A stretch of 28,216 nt of DNA from Bacillota bacterium (GCA_023391725.1 JAEWAH010000060.1:1-28216), one strand, 5' to 3'; numbered from the stretch's first letter, positions 13,892-21,676 are shown. Notes: generated by a model not told the origin, from the sequence alone. Made by a program: numbers and translations.

Positions 13892-15082
13892 CTACGCTCC
13901 AAAATCCACCTTGCCCCACTCCTTTGCAAATAAGCACTTTTCAAAATATGTCCGCATGTCATCATCGCAAAAAGCCAAGAAATTGGCGGTGGTCGCATTT
14001 CGTGTTCCTTGAAAAGTTTGAAAAATCCGTTTCAGCAAACCAAATATCCGCTCCTCTCCAAATTCTTTTTGAGCACGTATGAACATCATCGCCGTCTTCA
14101 TGTAATGATTTACATATCTGTCTTTTGACTGGTAATCAGTATCGACAATTGAAATATTTTCAGTTGCTTGATCAATCGCCTCAACACAGTTTGAAATGTA
14201 TTTTTCCGCATACGCTTCGCCATAAATCTGTTTTGAGGCGGCATATGCTGAAAACTCCGCTCCGCCCTCGTTGATCCAATCGTTTGTCATCACATTTGCT
14301 ATATTCCACCAGCCATGGGCAAGCTCATGAAAATCATCTTTATACTGCCTTTCCTTTTTGCCCCATTCAGCGGCAATGAAGGAGGCGTTCCCACGCTTAT
14401 ATCCCCAGCCTGCCCTTGGGCGAAACACGCTGACGATATCGGTTGGCCTCCCGCACATATCAAGCTCGCCATATTTGGAAATAAAGTAGCTATTTGCGGC
14501 CACCAAATCTTTTGCGCGCTGTTCCATTTGCGCAAGCATATCCTCCGGGCATAAGAACGTACATTTTACGCCGCTTTCACAATATTCATATCTCGTTAGC
14601 TCATTGGAGGCAAATAAAACGATGTCGCATTCCCTTCTCATCGAGGATATATGGTTCTCATCGGTTAGCTTGCCGTTTGAAACAATTTCATAGCCCTTGG
14701 GCATCTGGATATCGAGCTCAAACTCAAGATTTTCTTCAAGGCTTGGGGGCTTGGGATACCATCCGGAATAACTGGCAAGCTCAACTGTATTTTCATCTAT
14801 CTGATTTATACCTGCAATGATTTCTGGTATATATCCATCATACTCAAATTCGATTTCATCATTCTGGGTTTCAAAATGGATAGGTCTTGAAACAAGGTCA
14901 AATGCAGGGTGCGGCTTTTCTTTTTCCATATACCATGCTATTTTCTCTCCTCTTGACGAAGCACTGATAAGATGAAAGTTTTCATTCATATAGAAGCTGC
15001 TGTTGGCAAAACCCTGTATGCGGCCGCAAACATGGATATAGTGCTTTTGAGGGGCAATGCTGACCTGCAGAAAATATTTCAT
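13892..15082 (-). CDS. M1-like (gluzincin) zinc metallopeptidase
   Basis: A 396-residue protein with a peptidase core HELAH (His252, Glu253, His256), the aromatic pair GWW after it, and a third ligand candidate in WINEGGAEF (Glu272). An N-terminal beta-rich region (about residues 1-185) resembles the M1 N-domain. The H-E-x-x-H to Glu spacing is 15 residues instead of the 18 usual in M1, a three-residue deletion in the loop. No signal peptide. The substrate is presumably peptides; a non-peptidase relative cannot be excluded. ATG 15082 is preferred because GGGAGGG lies 4 bases upstream, although the frame is open to 15184. It overlaps the stop of a possible 48-codon ORF by ATGA. Confidence 0.75.
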   Translation of the reverse strand: MKYFLQVSIAPQKHYIHVCGRIQGFANSSFYMNENFHLISASSRGEKIAWYMEKEKPHPAFDLVSRPIHFETQNDEIEFEYDGYIPEIIAGINQIDENTVELASYSGWYPKPPSLEENLEFELDIQMPKGYEIVSNGKLTDENHISSMRRECDIVLFASNELTRYEYCESGVKCTFLCPEDMLAQMEQRAKDLVAANSYFISKYGELDMCGRPTDIVSVFRPRAGWGYKRGNASFIAAEWGKKERQYKDDFHELAHGWWNIANVMTNDWINEGGAEFSAYAASKQIYGEAYAEKYISNCVEAIDQATENISIVDTDYQSKDRYVNHYMKTAMMFIRAQKEFGEERIFGLLKRIFQTFQGTRNATTANFLAFCDDDMRTYFEKCLFAKEWGKVDFGA

Positions 15083-15225
15083 AAGCCCTCCCGCGCAAGC
15101 ATCCTCTGTGCGTAATAACAGATTGTATGAGAGCAGTATAGCCATTCCCTGCCTTTTGAGCAAGTATTTCCAGTGTATGTCCATATGCCGCCAAGATACG
15201 CAAGAAGATGGGTAAGGCTCAGCAT
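15079..15225 (-). CDS. possible 48-residue protein between phospholipase-like and peptidase genes
   Basis: ATG 15225 lies 10 bases after the stop of the upstream gene; the TGA overlaps the next gene's ATG as ATGA, the geometry of translational coupling. The product has a hydrophobic start (MLSLTHLLAYLGGIWTYTG) and three cysteines (22, 31, 36) in CSKGREWLYCSHTIC. The ribosome site (AGGGTGAG) abuts the ATG and is poorly spaced. In the same stretch the peptidase frame is also open, so chance is a real alternative. No family recognised. Confidence 0.35.
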   Translation of the reverse strand: MLSLTHLLAYLGGIWTYTGNTCSKGREWLYCSHTICYYAQRMLAREGL

Positions 15226-15235
15226 CTCACCCTGT

Positions 15236-15910
15236 TCACAAATTCTCTTCTTTCAGCATCCGGGTGATTTTCACGGCGCTTTCCTCAACAAACCTATCCA
15301 TCTCTTCCTCGGTCAAATAGGTGTATTCTCTTTGCAAACCGTCTCTTCCACCGCTATAGAAGCCCGTTATGTATTGCCTTCTGTTTTCAAACGCATCCTC
15401 ACTGAAAAAATCCATATAGTCATTGCGGAACCCAACCGCATTCCTATAGATCGAAAAGGCTCTGAAATCAGGATTCTTTTTGATATACAAAAAGTCAAGG
15501 TCATACCAGTCTTTTTTCATTGTCCAAATCCATTCGGCCATATCTTTATCATATAGGGCCCTGAATTTTTCTTTGCTCGGGCGGACGATATCGTCTGCCC
15601 ACATCATGTCTGTTAACAGATGGGTAAGATACCCAAGGTAAAAAGACCTCTGTTTGCTGTTGTAATTGCCACGCTGCCCAGTCGCATAATACTGCTGCAC
15701 GTATTCGTCTATATGGATATCCTTCAAGCCATCGGCATCCGTCGTCTTAAAATGGGAAACATCCCCGCTTGGCGTAAACCGGGACCAATCCTCATTGGGT
15801 ACCCCGCTGTCGGGGGCTATATTCCCGACCACAAACTCACGCGGCGCAAGATCGGGGATTTCATCCAGCAATTTATCTGCTATGCGCAAATGTACGATCC
15901 AGGAAGCCAT
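15236..15910 (-). CDS. zinc-dependent phospholipase C-like protein
   Basis: A 224-residue all-helical protein resembling the zinc-dependent phospholipase C/S1-P1 nuclease fold. It begins MASWIVHLRIADKLL with the first His, has VVGNIAPDSG (Asp) and the metal-ligand helix YLGYLTHLLTDMMW (His and Asp), then a tryptophan- and tyrosine-rich helix. There is no signal peptide, unlike secreted phospholipases, so it is better viewed as an intracellular metal-dependent hydrolase of unknown substrate. ATG 15910 begins the conserved W-I-V-H helix and follows AGAGG by 6 bases; longer in-frame starts upstream are not needed. It is first in the operon that continues to the peptidase and EamA genes. Confidence 0.75.
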   Translation of the reverse strand: MASWIVHLRIADKLLDEIPDLAPREFVVGNIAPDSGVPNEDWSRFTPSGDVSHFKTTDADGLKDIHIDEYVQQYYATGQRGNYNSKQRSFYLGYLTHLLTDMMWADDIVRPSKEKFRALYDKDMAEWIWTMKKDWYDLDFLYIKKNPDFRAFSIYRNAVGFRNDYMDFFSEDAFENRRQYITGFYSGGRDGLQREYTYLTEEEMDRFVEESAVKITRMLKEENL

Positions 15911-15955
15911 ATAGTACCTCTTTTCTTTCTGAAGGAAAATGGATAGCTTGTGTCC

Positions 15956-15985
15956 ATTATACAGGGAAAGCTCAGATATTAACAA
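15956..15985 (-). promoter_or_regulatory. promoter of the phospholipase-like/peptidase/EamA operon
   Basis: Minus strand: TTGTTA (15985-15980), 18-base spacer, TATAAT (15961-15956), about 45 bases before the first ATG. Confidence 0.55.
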
Positions 15986-16004
15986 GTCAACAGCAAACTG
16001 GCTG

Positions 16005-16033
16005 TAAACCGAAAAGCGGCGTCTCCGCCGCTT
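16005..16033 (-). terminator. terminator of the VOC gene
   Basis: AAGCGGCG (16014-16021) and CGCCGCTT (16026-16033), eight perfect pairs with loop TCTC. Minus-strand tail TTCGGTTTAC; 22 bases after the VOC stop. Confidence 0.65.
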
Positions 16034-16054
16034 CCCGTAAGTTATGAAGAGGTT

Positions 16055-16441
16055 TTACATGGCGTCGATGCAAAAGGGATGCCCCTCAGGATCCAGCATC
16101 ACTGTCCAATGATCTGAATACTGCTGACCCGCAACCGTTGCGCCGCAGGCAACAGCATGTTCCACCCAATGCTGATGGTCGGCAGGGTCAACCGCAAAAT
16201 CAAGATGCAGCATTTGCTGCTGCTCCCCCGCTCTTTCCGGCCACGCTGGCCGGACATAGTCCTCATTCTTTTGAAAGGCAATATCAACGTTGCTCGTTTC
16301 CGAGCCGATGATGACAAAGCCATCCTTGTCATATCCTTTGCGCCAGCCAAGCAATTTGATATAGAAATCGGATAGCAGCTGGGGATCGTGGCAATCGAGC
16401 ACCACCTTATCAAACTTCAACGTCTTCACATTGCTGTCCAT
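16055..16441 (-). CDS. VOC (glyoxalase/bleomycin-resistance fold) protein
   Basis: A 128-residue VOC-superfamily protein. It begins with the beta-alpha-beta unit KFDKVVLDCHDPQLLSDFYIKLLGW and ends with VMLDPEGHPFCID, the usual metal-ligand region (Glu/His). Two such units per chain or dimer build the fold. The middle QQQMLHLDFAVD supplies a second strand with His. These proteins bind metals and detoxify or sequester small molecules; the role here is unknown. AAGGAG precedes ATG by 6 bases, and a clear promoter lies about 130 bases upstream. A close homologue, broken by an amber codon, is at 20034-20399. Confidence 0.88.
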   Translation of the reverse strand: MDSNVKTLKFDKVVLDCHDPQLLSDFYIKLLGWRKGYDKDGFVIIGSETSNVDIAFQKNEDYVRPAWPERAGEQQQMLHLDFAVDPADHQHWVEHAVACGATVAGQQYSDHWTVMLDPEGHPFCIDAM

Positions 16442-16572
16442 TGTTTTCTCCTTATCTTCGGAGGGCTAACGCACCGTCACCCTCCTTTTCAATCTCTGAT
16501 CAGCCTGTTTTACGTGCTCTGCGCAAACAATGCTTTTCACATAACCACTTCCTTTCACTTTATAATAGAACC

Positions 16573-16601
16573 AGTATATGGCAGGAGAAATACGTTGTCA
16601 A
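16573..16601 (-). promoter_or_regulatory. promoter of the VOC gene
   Basis: Minus strand: TTGACA (16601-16596), 17-base spacer, TATACT (16578-16573). Confidence 0.65.
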
Positions 16602-16688
16602 TATAACGGGCCCTGCCGCCCCCGCCATTCTTTCCTTAGCCGTGAAAGCCTTTTGCCCCGTTAGCATATTTTTCTACAGATAGTTTCA

Positions 16689-16718
16689 TTGACAGCGTTT
16701 TCCCGCCCCCGGTATAAT
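16689..16718 (+). promoter_or_regulatory. promoter of the TIM-barrel gene
   Basis: Perfect TTGACA (16689-16694) and perfect TATAAT (16713-16718), spacer 18 bases. Predicted start about 27 bases before the ATG. Confidence 0.75.
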
Positions 16719-16751
16719 GAAAGAATCTATTCAGCGAAAGGAGTGGCGGCA

Positions 16752-17435
16752 ATGGAAAAATCCCCTCCCTTTATCCCTCAGATCGACGGCGAACTGCGCA
16801 AGCACATCATCCGTATGCCGGAATGCATCTCACAGGCGTCGGGCATCCGTATTTTCGGCAAGCGCATCACATCCATCATCTTTTCCACTGATGCGGCCAT
16901 CATCAAGAACACCAACGCCGACGCGGTGATCGCCGTGTATCCTTTCACGCCCCAACCCGCCATTTCCCAGGCGATTTTGCAATTGGCTGATGTACCCGTA
17001 TTCTGCGGCGTTGGCGGTGGCACCACCACCGGCGCCCGGGTCACGCGCCTGGCCCAGGATGCGGAATTCCGTGGCGCCATCGGTGTTGTCCTGAATGCTC
17101 CCGCCTCCAATGAAACAGTGCATTACGTGGCGGAAAGGGTGGATATCCCCGTGGTGATCACCGTGGTCAGCGAGGCGGAGGATTTAAAGGCCCGTATCGA
17201 CGCCGGCGCAAAGATACTGAATGTATCCGGGGCGGGCAATACCCCGGAGATCGTGCGCGCCATCCGTAAATCGTTCCCGGGGATCCCCATCATCGCCACC
17301 GGCGGGAAGACGGAAGAAAGCATCCTGCGCACCATCGAGGCCGGAGCCAACGCCATCACCTACACGCCCCCTACCACGGCGGAATTATTTAAGGAAATGA
17401 TGATCCGCTACAGGAACCAACTGGCGGGAAAATGA
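16752..17435 (+). CDS. conserved TIM-barrel protein of unknown function
   Basis: A 227-residue protein with a run of beta/alpha units typical of small phosphate-binding TIM barrels: DAVIAVYPFTPQPAI, VPVFCGVGGGTTTGARV, IGVVLNAPAS, IPVVITVVSEAEDLKARIDAGAKILNVSGAG, IPIIATGGKTEESILRTIEAGANAITYTPPT. The C-terminal GGK and AGANAITYTPP resemble the phosphate-gripping motifs of KDPG aldolase-, ThiG- and NanE-like proteins, but no catalytic set is conserved clearly. Homologues are often labelled simply hydrolase, which the sequence does not support. AAAGGAGTGGCGGCA precedes ATG 16752. It has its own consensus promoter and is GC-rich (one 60-base line counts to 60%) among AT-rich neighbours. Confidence 0.7.
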   Translation: MEKSPPFIPQIDGELRKHIIRMPECISQASGIRIFGKRITSIIFSTDAAIIKNTNADAVIAVYPFTPQPAISQAILQLADVPVFCGVGGGTTTGARVTRLAQDAEFRGAIGVVLNAPASNETVHYVAERVDIPVVITVVSEAEDLKARIDAGAKILNVSGAGNTPEIVRAIRKSFPGIPIIATGGKTEESILRTIEAGANAITYTPPTTAELFKEMMIRYRNQLAGK

Positions 17436-17483
17436 TGATAAGAAGCCTCGGTCTTTTGGCAAGCCCTGTTGATAATGCAGGCT

Positions 17484-17966
17484 TTAAAGCTTTGCATACT
17501 TGCTGAACACAAAGGAATCGATTTGCTTTTCGTATCCCTCATTTTTGAACCCAAGCTTTTTCAAAAGGTTCATGCTCGCAATATTTTCCCTATCCGTGCA
17601 TGCAACAAGTTGTCTTTGATGCAGAGCTTCGATCAAAGCAGAAAGAAGCTCATATGCATACCCTTGCCTGTGATGTTTGTAGGAAATCGTAAAGCCCAAA
17701 GAAATCGTTCGCTCTTTGATAGAAACAAAAAGGTCACCAATAATTCTACCGGAATTCTTCTGCGCGACTGCGAGATGCTTCTTTCCAGGGGAAACCAGAT
17801 CATCCGTTTTTGCATTCTCAATGAATGCGGCAAGATCTTCTCTGCTGCGGTATTGCCCTCTTTGATATTTATAGCAAAGCTCGTTATTCCTATAATCTAC
17901 AAGCTCGTCCAGATCCGCCGCTTCAAAATTTCTTAGAAGCAGCCGCCCGGTTTCTAAGTATGACAT
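17484..17966 (-). CDS. GNAT-family N-acetyltransferase (RimJ/RimL-like)
   Basis: A 160-residue protein. The N-terminus LETGRLLLRNFEAADLDELVDYRN is the RimJ/RimL type. Motif A is at ISLGFTISYKHHRQGYAYELLSALIEAL (pyrophosphate-binding loop around H-R-Q-G-Y-A), followed by ACTDRENIASMNLLKKLGFKNEG, the region with the acetyl-CoA Asn. It acetylates an amino group on an unknown substrate in the cytoplasm. It is last of three GNAT genes in a minus-strand operon, 22 bases after the previous gene. Confidence 0.88.
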   Translation of the reverse strand: MSYLETGRLLLRNFEAADLDELVDYRNNELCYKYQRGQYRSREDLAAFIENAKTDDLVSPGKKHLAVAQKNSGRIIGDLFVSIKERTISLGFTISYKHHRQGYAYELLSALIEALHQRQLVACTDRENIASMNLLKKLGFKNEGYEKQIDSFVFSKYAKL

Positions 17967-17988
17967 AGCCTCACCCCGCCAATTAAGA

Positions 17989-18516
17989 TCAAAGACTTAT
18001 CCAATATCTTTCAAGATATACATCATCAGGCACACAATACACTGTGCTTTCATAGTTCCCGCCGTTTGCAAGGATGGTCCGCTTGCTGCCCTCGTTCCCT
18101 TGGATGCATGTGATCAACACATTTTCAAACCCATACGCTTTGCAGATTTGCAGACAATCGGAAAGCATTTGCTTGGCACAGCCTTTTCGCCTCTCGCATG
18201 GCCGGACCGAGTAACCGATATGCCCTCCATACTTTTCAAGAAAGTCATTGAAGTAATGGCGGAACTGGATCATGCCTACAACCTTGTTATCGGTTTCGCG
18301 CACATAGATGTATTGATCGCAAGTTACCCAGTTTGATGGAACAGTATCTTTGCTTTCCAGCTTTCGAGTAAATTCCAGCCACTCCGCAATATTGTCCATG
18401 CGTTTTAGCGGACCTGTTCCGTCCATGGAGCTGCCCGCATCCAGCATCTCTTGCCGGAATGCCGCAATATCGCTTTCATATGAGATATCGGGCTTTACAA
18501 GCTTGCACTTATCCAT
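17989..18516 (-). CDS. GNAT-family N-acetyltransferase
   Basis: A 175-residue protein. The N-terminus is DISYESDIAAFRQEMLDAGSSMDGTG, then KVVGMIQFRHYFNDFLEKYGGHIGYSVRPCERRKGCAKQML with the acetyl-CoA loop R-R-K-G-C-A, and a CIQGNEGSKRTILANGG segment. The GGHIGYSVRP strand is typical of a subgroup common in Clostridia. ATG 18516 follows GGGGG by 6 bases; an earlier in-frame start at 18537 would overlap the preceding gene. Substrate unknown. Confidence 0.85.
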   Translation of the reverse strand: MDKCKLVKPDISYESDIAAFRQEMLDAGSSMDGTGPLKRMDNIAEWLEFTRKLESKDTVPSNWVTCDQYIYVRETDNKVVGMIQFRHYFNDFLEKYGGHIGYSVRPCERRKGCAKQMLSDCLQICKAYGFENVLITCIQGNEGSKRTILANGGNYESTVYCVPDDVYLERYWISL

Positions 18517-18533
18517 ACAATTCCCCCGAAAAG

Positions 18534-18974
18534 TCAAATCGTGATTACAAATATCTGCTCATCCCTGCCCCAATAGTCTTTTGCATCTTCAATTTTTGCA
18601 AAGCCATATTTCTCATATAGGCCTTGTTCTCCGCTTACGAGATAGACCTTTGTGAAGCCGATTTTCTTCGCATATCCCAATGCGCATTGAATGAGATCCT
18701 GGCTTAAGCGCCTTCCCCTATAAGGCTCTCCTACAAACACAAACCCGATATAAGGGGTATATGCGACATCTGGAGTACAGTCGGTTTTCGCCAGTGTGCA
18801 GTATCCTGCAATATCGGTACTCTCTCTGGCTACGAAAACCCTTTCCCAATCCGCAAACTTTTCTTCCCGCATTGCCTGGGCAAGAAAAGGCCCTGCTCTC
18901 CATGAGCAGTTTTCTGCATACTCAATAAGCGGATTCCAGAAATCGCTTCCATGGCTTATAGGTTCAATGATCAT
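18534..18974 (-). CDS. GNAT-family N-acetyltransferase
   Basis: A 146-residue protein. Motif A is PYIGFVFVGEPYRGRRLSQDLIQCALGYAKKIGF, with the R-G-R-R-L-S acetyl-CoA loop, and the end is YLVSGEQGLYEKYGFAKIED. It is the promoter-proximal gene of the three-GNAT operon; the next gene starts 17 bases after its stop. GAGGAGATAGGA precedes ATG 18974. Substrate unknown. Confidence 0.85.
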   Translation of the reverse strand: MIIEPISHGSDFWNPLIEYAENCSWRAGPFLAQAMREEKFADWERVFVARESTDIAGYCTLAKTDCTPDVAYTPYIGFVFVGEPYRGRRLSQDLIQCALGYAKKIGFTKVYLVSGEQGLYEKYGFAKIEDAKDYWGRDEQIFVITI

Positions 18975-19028
18975 TCCTATCTCCTCGTCAATTTTTAGGT
19001 GTCGGGCGAAGGCTTGTTCCCTGCAGCC

Positions 19029-19057
19029 ATTATACAGGAGGAAGGCCCATTACAAAG
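19029..19057 (-). promoter_or_regulatory. candidate promoter of the three-GNAT operon
   Basis: Minus strand: CTTTGT (19057-19052), 17-base spacer, TATAAT (19034-19029), 55 bases before the first GNAT start. The -10 is perfect; the -35 is weak. Confidence 0.45.
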
Positions 19058-19081
19058 ACGGCCCGGGGTTTCCCAATGATG

Positions 19082-19125
19082 AAAAAGGCCCGGAGCGATT
19101 CCGTTGGCGCATGCAAAATGCCAAT
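19082..19125 (-). terminator. possible terminator of the nucleotidyltransferase operon
   Basis: Minus strand: a TTGGC/GCCAA hairpin, then CGGA/TCCG, then GGCCTTTTTC. Both stems are short, so this is a weak call, but it lies directly after the stop codon. Confidence 0.3.
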
Positions 19126-19128
19126 ATA

Positions 19129-20013
19129 TCAATACACCTTTTTTGCGTTTCTCGGAAGCTTTTGAACATGCTCAAGATATGCTCTGCTATTCTTTGCCTC
19201 CTCCGCATTATATGGGAATTTAAGCTTTTGCGAAATCTCCGCGGCTATTTCATCAACGAGGTCACACATAACATATACAGACCTCCAAATCTTATATTTC
19301 TGTGCGTCGGAATACGTTTTCAGATATCTCTGATACATTTCAGCGTTTAGCCAGCGATACATATACTTTCCTGATTTTCCGATACTAACTGAAAAATCAG
19401 TCTGAATCCCTATTTTCCACGCCATCATTCGAAAAAGCTGTGGCCTTATGACATTGTTGAGCATATCCATTACATATGGAATTTCATTGCGCCACATTCC
19501 TTTGGCCACATTATTCATGCACCACCAAAATTCGTTGCAGGTACAGGAAAACTCGTTTTCACTAGGTTTTTTCACCCAGAATTCGCAGTCAGAAAGCTGG
19601 TCTTCCGCAAGCTGTGGCAGACAATTGTCTTTATCAAGAAGAATACGGTACATTCTGTCATGCTGAAAAATGGGCAGCTTATCCTCTAATGTACAAACAT
19701 GCAGATCAAGCCGCACACCGTCCGAAAACTGCATCAGCCAACCATAGCATTTTTCCGGATCGGCCTCATCTCCATAGCACACATTTTCTTCCGGGTACTG
19801 CATATAAAGCCTTTCTCCAAACTGATCAATCCATGCTTTGTCTTCGCGGAACGGTTTTGTATCATTCACAATGAATTCAACGTCATAGTCCTGGAATATA
19901 TCTTTTGGCGCATTCGGGTTGCAGCGTGAACCTTCAATCCACGCTGCTCTGATGCGCTCGTCGTTCGTTGCAACATTCATAAGTAATTCCATCATTTCGG
20001 ATTCGTTTCGCAT
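19129..20013 (-). CDS. ANT(6)-type aminoglycoside nucleotidyltransferase (AadE/AadK-like)
   Basis: A 294-residue protein, the length of streptomycin 6-adenylyltransferases. The nucleotidyltransferase core is WIEGSRCNPNAPKDIFQDYDVEFIV, with Gly28-Ser29 and the metal-binding Asp42-x-Asp44; the third strand is VRLDLHVCTLED. The C-terminal helical half includes NEFWWCMNNVAKGMWRNEIPYVMDMLNNVIRPQL and WKIGIQTDF, typical of the family. It would transfer AMP from ATP to streptomycin, but chromosomal AadK-like members vary in activity, so resistance is unproven. GGAG lies 8 bases before ATG. It follows the broken VOC gene by 20 bases in the same transcript. Confidence 0.87.
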   Translation of the reverse strand: MRNESEMMELLMNVATNDERIRAAWIEGSRCNPNAPKDIFQDYDVEFIVNDTKPFREDKAWIDQFGERLYMQYPEENVCYGDEADPEKCYGWLMQFSDGVRLDLHVCTLEDKLPIFQHDRMYRILLDKDNCLPQLAEDQLSDCEFWVKKPSENEFSCTCNEFWWCMNNVAKGMWRNEIPYVMDMLNNVIRPQLFRMMAWKIGIQTDFSVSIGKSGKYMYRWLNAEMYQRYLKTYSDAQKYKIWRSVYVMCDLVDEIAAEISQKLKFPYNAEEAKNSRAYLEHVQKLPRNAKKVY

Positions 20014-20033
20014 TATTTCGTCTCCTCAAATTA

Positions 20034-20399
20034 CTACTTTACTGTGCTCAAACAGAATGGATGCCCCTCAGGATCAAACATAACGGTAGATGTATCAAAA
20101 TACTGTATTTCCGATTTGGTAGCCCCGCAATGCAGAGCATGTGAAACAGCTTCATCAAGATTCTCAACCCAAAAATCGATATGTGCCATTTGTTGTTGTT
20201 TTCCTGGCGTCCATGGCTAAACAGGAGGCACATAGCCCTCTATTTCTTGAAAAGCAAAAATCCAGCCTTGGGGCGAGCGCAGGCCCGCCCACCCTTCACC
20301 TGACAATGTTTTTTGCCAACCAAGAAGCTCAACATAAAAATCTGCCAATGCATTTGCATCTTTGCAGTCATACGAGAAGCCTGCAATTTCGCTAATCAC
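20034..20399 (-). pseudogene. VOC-family gene interrupted by one in-frame amber codon
   Basis: Reading on through TAG at 20219-20217 gives one continuous VOC protein of about 121 residues: ISEIAGFSYDCKDANALADFYVELLGW at the start and VMFDPEGHPFC near the end. Aligned to the intact VOC protein at 16055-16441 (YVRPAWPE...GEQQQM), this gene reads YVPPV-stop-PWTPGKQQQM with equal spacing. The stop falls where the homologue has Trp, so a single TGG-to-TAG change explains it. The start is probably GTG 20399, which follows GGAGG by 7 bases; ATG 20414 overlaps that site. It heads the operon with the ANT(6)-like gene. Read-through or a sequencing error are alternatives. Confidence 0.8.
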
Positions 20400-20469
20400 A
20401 ACTTGTCCTCCCATTATGATAATAGGAACGCCAACTATCTTTCGGGCAAACCAGGCGGCTTACTAGGCC

Positions 20470-20498
20470 ATTATACAAAGAAAGTGCTTGCATCAAAG
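20470..20498 (-). promoter_or_regulatory. candidate promoter of the VOC-pseudogene/nucleotidyltransferase operon
   Basis: Minus strand: CTTTGA (20498-20493), 17-base spacer, TATAAT (20475-20470), about 70 bases before the start codon. Perfect -10, weak -35, very like the promoter at 19029-19057. Confidence 0.45.
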
Positions 20499-20585
20499 CA
20501 TCGACAGGGCGGTGGCTTCCAAGAAAATGATGATAGAATGCTAAGAACTTATCGATCAATTGGAGTTTAAGAGGTAGGGTTGGCG

Positions 20586-21107
20586 TCATTGAGTTTGTAG
20601 CTTCTCCCATTCTTCCTTTAATATTGAATAGCAGAGCGTATCACCCTGGTCGCGGGCGTGCCTGCGTAGTCTCCCCTCGAAGGTGAAGGCGCACTTTTCC
20701 AGCACCCGGAGTGAATGAACATTATGTGATCTCACCCACGCTGCTATCACCAGCAAGTTAAGCTCGTTAAACCCAAAGGCGAGCATATGCCTGAGTGCCT
20801 CCGTCGCGTAACCCTTATTACGATAGTCAACCGCGATAGCAAACTCCAATTCTTTGTATTGGCTGTATCGGTTCATATCGCCTAAGCCAATCAGGCCGAC
20901 CAGACAATGATCTTCTTTTCTGACGATTGCCTTCATCTCATTCTGTTCTTTCCAAAGGCGAATAGTCCTTAGGCATTCATCAACAGAACGGTAGAAGCTG
21001 ACACCGCTGCGCTGAAGCTCCGGGTCAAGGCACATAGCGTACAGTTCTGGTGCATCGCTTTCCTGCCAGTCCCGAATGATTAGCCGTTCAGATTCAATAT
21101 CTTTCAT
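20586..21107 (-). CDS. GNAT-family N-acetyltransferase (RimJ/RimL-like)
   Basis: A 173-residue protein. It starts IESERLIIRDWQESDAPELYAM, has the acetyl-CoA loop in LEFAIAVDYRNKGYATEALRHML, and the closing segment VRSHNVHSLRVLEKCAFTFEGRLRRHARDQGD, characteristic of ribosomal-protein-acetyltransferase-like enzymes. ATG 21107 follows GGGGGAGA; ATG 21125 is less likely. It is third in the operon after the DUF4304-like and GNAT genes. Substrate unknown. Confidence 0.88.
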   Translation of the reverse strand: MKDIESERLIIRDWQESDAPELYAMCLDPELQRSGVSFYRSVDECLRTIRLWKEQNEMKAIVRKEDHCLVGLIGLGDMNRYSQYKELEFAIAVDYRNKGYATEALRHMLAFGFNELNLLVIAAWVRSHNVHSLRVLEKCAFTFEGRLRRHARDQGDTLCYSILKEEWEKLQTQ

Positions 21108-21157
21108 GACATTCTCCCCCGTCACAGGTCCTCTTTTTCCTTTGCAGCATTTAGGAC

Positions 21158-21676
21158 TTATTCCACAAACACTTTAGCGTCTGCAGCTTTTGGGGCTGAG
21201 AGGGGTTCATCCCAATTCATTATGTAGAATCTGGCGCGGCTGTTTTTGTGGGTGACTTCTTCCAAAATTTCAAAACCAAGCTTTCTATACAAATTCACCG
21301 CACGTGTATTGAAGCAGGCCACAGTCAGCCGAAAGCTTGCCGCCCCATAACTCTTTCTGGCATATTCCATGCCGGATTCCATAAAGGCGGCTCCCAGTCC
21401 CTTGCCGCAAAGTTCAGGCTTCAGCCCGAGCCCTATATCCAAAGGGCCCATAGTATATACGTTATCTTCGATTGTGGGGATCTGCGCCGATTTCCCATAG
21501 CAAAAGTAGCCGATCAAGTCCTTTTGCTCGTCAACATACGCGAAATACTCGCCGTTCATTAGTTCGTTAAATGTATCGCTGCTTGGTTGAAAGCTGTATA
21601 TGGCGTACTCGCCCGGATAAGTCCAACCAGATATTTCGTTTGCATACCGGCTTGCCATTGGCTCTATATGGTACAT
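21158..21676 (-). CDS. GNAT-family N-acetyltransferase
   Basis: A 172-residue protein. MYHIEPMASRYANEISGWTYPGEYAIYSF is a conserved start for this subgroup; motif A is DIGLGLKPELCGKGLGAAFMESGMEYA (loop C-G-K-G-L-G-A), then RLTVACFNTRAVNLYRKLGFEIL. ATG 21676 is chosen because AGAGG lies 7 bases upstream; the frame is open back to 21877 but that part overlaps the previous gene's coding end. It is second in its operon. Substrate unknown. Confidence 0.85.
   Translation of the reverse strand: MYHIEPMASRYANEISGWTYPGEYAIYSFQPSSDTFNELMNGEYFAYVDEQKDLIGYFCYGKSAQIPTIEDNVYTMGPLDIGLGLKPELCGKGLGAAFMESGMEYARKSYGAASFRLTVACFNTRAVNLYRKLGFEILEEVTHKNSRARFYIMNWDEPLSAPKAADAKVFVE

Larger units (their letters stand above)
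16442..16751. other. divergent intergenic region with two back-to-back promoters
   Basis: 310 bases with no gene. It holds the VOC promoter (minus, 16573-16601), a roughly 125-base untranslated leader to the VOC gene, and the TIM-barrel gene promoter (plus, 16689-16718). No hairpin suggestive of a riboswitch was seen in the VOC leader. Confidence 0.6.

Noticed and set aside
20392..20610. 72-residue minus-strand frame between the GNAT gene and the VOC pseudogene
   Set aside because: It covers the predicted promoter and has no ribosome site or family.
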